In this document: positions 5,203-5,599 of the stretch, in pieces
Layout of the letters: every line of letters begins with the position of its first letter
How positions within the stretch are numbered: the first letter of the stretch is position 1
Assembly: GCA_937911445.1 (NCBI GenBank)
Contig: CALDQY010000192.1
Span: 1-5,599, forward strand
Length of the DNA: 5,599 nt
Source of the DNA: an uncultured Rhodobiaceae bacterium
Lineage (GTDB): Archaea; Thermoplasmatota; Poseidoniia; Poseidoniales; Poseidoniaceae
Direction: 5' to 3'
Made by a program: the position numbers and the translations under genes
The notes under the pieces: generated by a model
What the model saw: only the letters and a program-made list of their open reading frames with translations
Database searches by the model: none
What the model was told of the DNA's origin: nothing

Positions 5203-5599
5203 GTGGCTTGGGTACGTCTACGGCGATTTCTGAAGCATCTCGAAAAGCGAGGTGAGGTGCTGCGCATCAACCGTCCGGTTGATGTTGCCTACGAAGCGGG
5301 GGCAATCGCTGACCTTCTCGTCAAGAACGACGGTCCAGCAGTCGTCTTCGAACAACCTCGTCTTGCTGACGGTTCAATTTCACCCATGCCACTCGTCATG
5401 AACCTGTTTGGTAGCCATCAGCGAACACTGGACGCACTCGGAGCTTCGCATGAAACCGAAGTTGGCGACCGTATGACAGCGATGATGAAACCAGACATTG
5501 GTACGTTCGTAAAGATGCCATGGAAGGCGCTTCCTCTTGCCCGTGACGCATTTGCTATGCCTCCGCGAAAGAAGCGATTTGCCGCTCCTTGTCAACAAG
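5203..5599 (+). CDS. UbiD-family decarboxylase, N-terminal part (runs off right edge)
   Basis: The frame from GTG 5203 is open to the right edge (132 codons). It reads MAWVRLRRFLKHLEKRGEV and then RINRPVDVAYEAGAIADLL, GPAVVFEQPR and NLFGSHQRTLDALG, which is the usual N-terminal order of UbiD proteins ('L..fL..le..Gel.ri..pvd...E.a.iad', 'GPa..FE', 'N.fGs..R...alG'). Family members are normally about 420-500 aa, so roughly a third is seen. They decarboxylate unsaturated acids using prenylated FMN. The catalytic Arg-Glu-Asp/Glu residues would lie beyond the edge. In archaea the likely roles are anhydromevalonate phosphate decarboxylase of the modified mevalonate (isoprenoid lipid) pathway or a quinone-pathway decarboxylase; the visible part cannot decide. 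The start is forced: an in-frame TAA lies at 5182-5184, no ATG or other usual start follows it before the GTG, and the first in-frame ATG comes about 60 codons later, after conserved sequence. GGAAGG lies only 2 bases before the GTG, too close for a normal ribosome site. Confidence 0.88.
   Translation, partial: MAWVRLRRFLKHLEKRGEVLRINRPVDVAYEAGAIADLLVKNDGPAVVFEQPRLADGSISPMPLVMNLFGSHQRTLDALGASHETEVGDRMTAMMKPDIGTFVKMPWKALPLARDAFAMPPRKKRFAAPCQQ

Overview
The window reads as a piece of an archaeal chromosome, most likely from a planktonic marine euryarchaeon (Poseidoniales / Marine Group II-like Thermoplasmatota). That placement is inference. It rests on three things: AT-rich TATA-like boxes about 25 bp before start codons with no Shine-Dalgarno sequence (leaderless transcription), secreted proteins that carry a transmembrane anchor and many N-glycosylation sequons, and a UbiD-family decarboxylase. 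No rRNA, tRNA, CRISPR array, transposase or phage gene is visible. Coding density is high, and the longest gap between genes is 138 bp.

Layout. On the minus strand, 1-1965 holds a two-gene operon: a DMT/EamA-family permease (1003-1965), and then, overlapping its end by 8 bp, a membrane-anchored protein of unknown function (1-1010) that runs off the left edge. A 138-bp gap separates this operon from a divergent small plus-strand gene for a zinc-ribbon plus transmembrane protein (2104-2337). That gene converges, with only 14 bp between stop codons, on a large minus-strand gene (2352-4142) for a 596-aa N-terminally anchored beta-propeller with LVIVD-like repeats.

The propeller gene is divergently paired, across 57 bp, with a plus-strand gene (4200-4796) for a 198-aa exported, C-terminally anchored, sequon-rich protein. 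Its predicted mature N terminus is a histidine. The 57 bp hold one AT-rich patch from which TATA-like boxes can be read in both directions, each about 26 bp from the respective ATG. This pair is the most interesting part of the window: two surface proteins, both with a His-rich segment next to the membrane anchor, apparently sharing one promoter region. A metal-related surface module is a reasonable hypothesis but is not shown by the sequence.

To the right, a short hairpin overlaps the stop codon of the 198-aa gene. After it come a TATA box and an inverted repeat, then an unrecognised 102-aa gene (4840-5148). Finally there is the N-terminal third of a UbiD-family decarboxylase with a GTG start (5203 to the right edge). 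In archaea such a gene is likely to act in the modified mevalonate pathway (anhydromevalonate phosphate decarboxylase) or in quinone synthesis.
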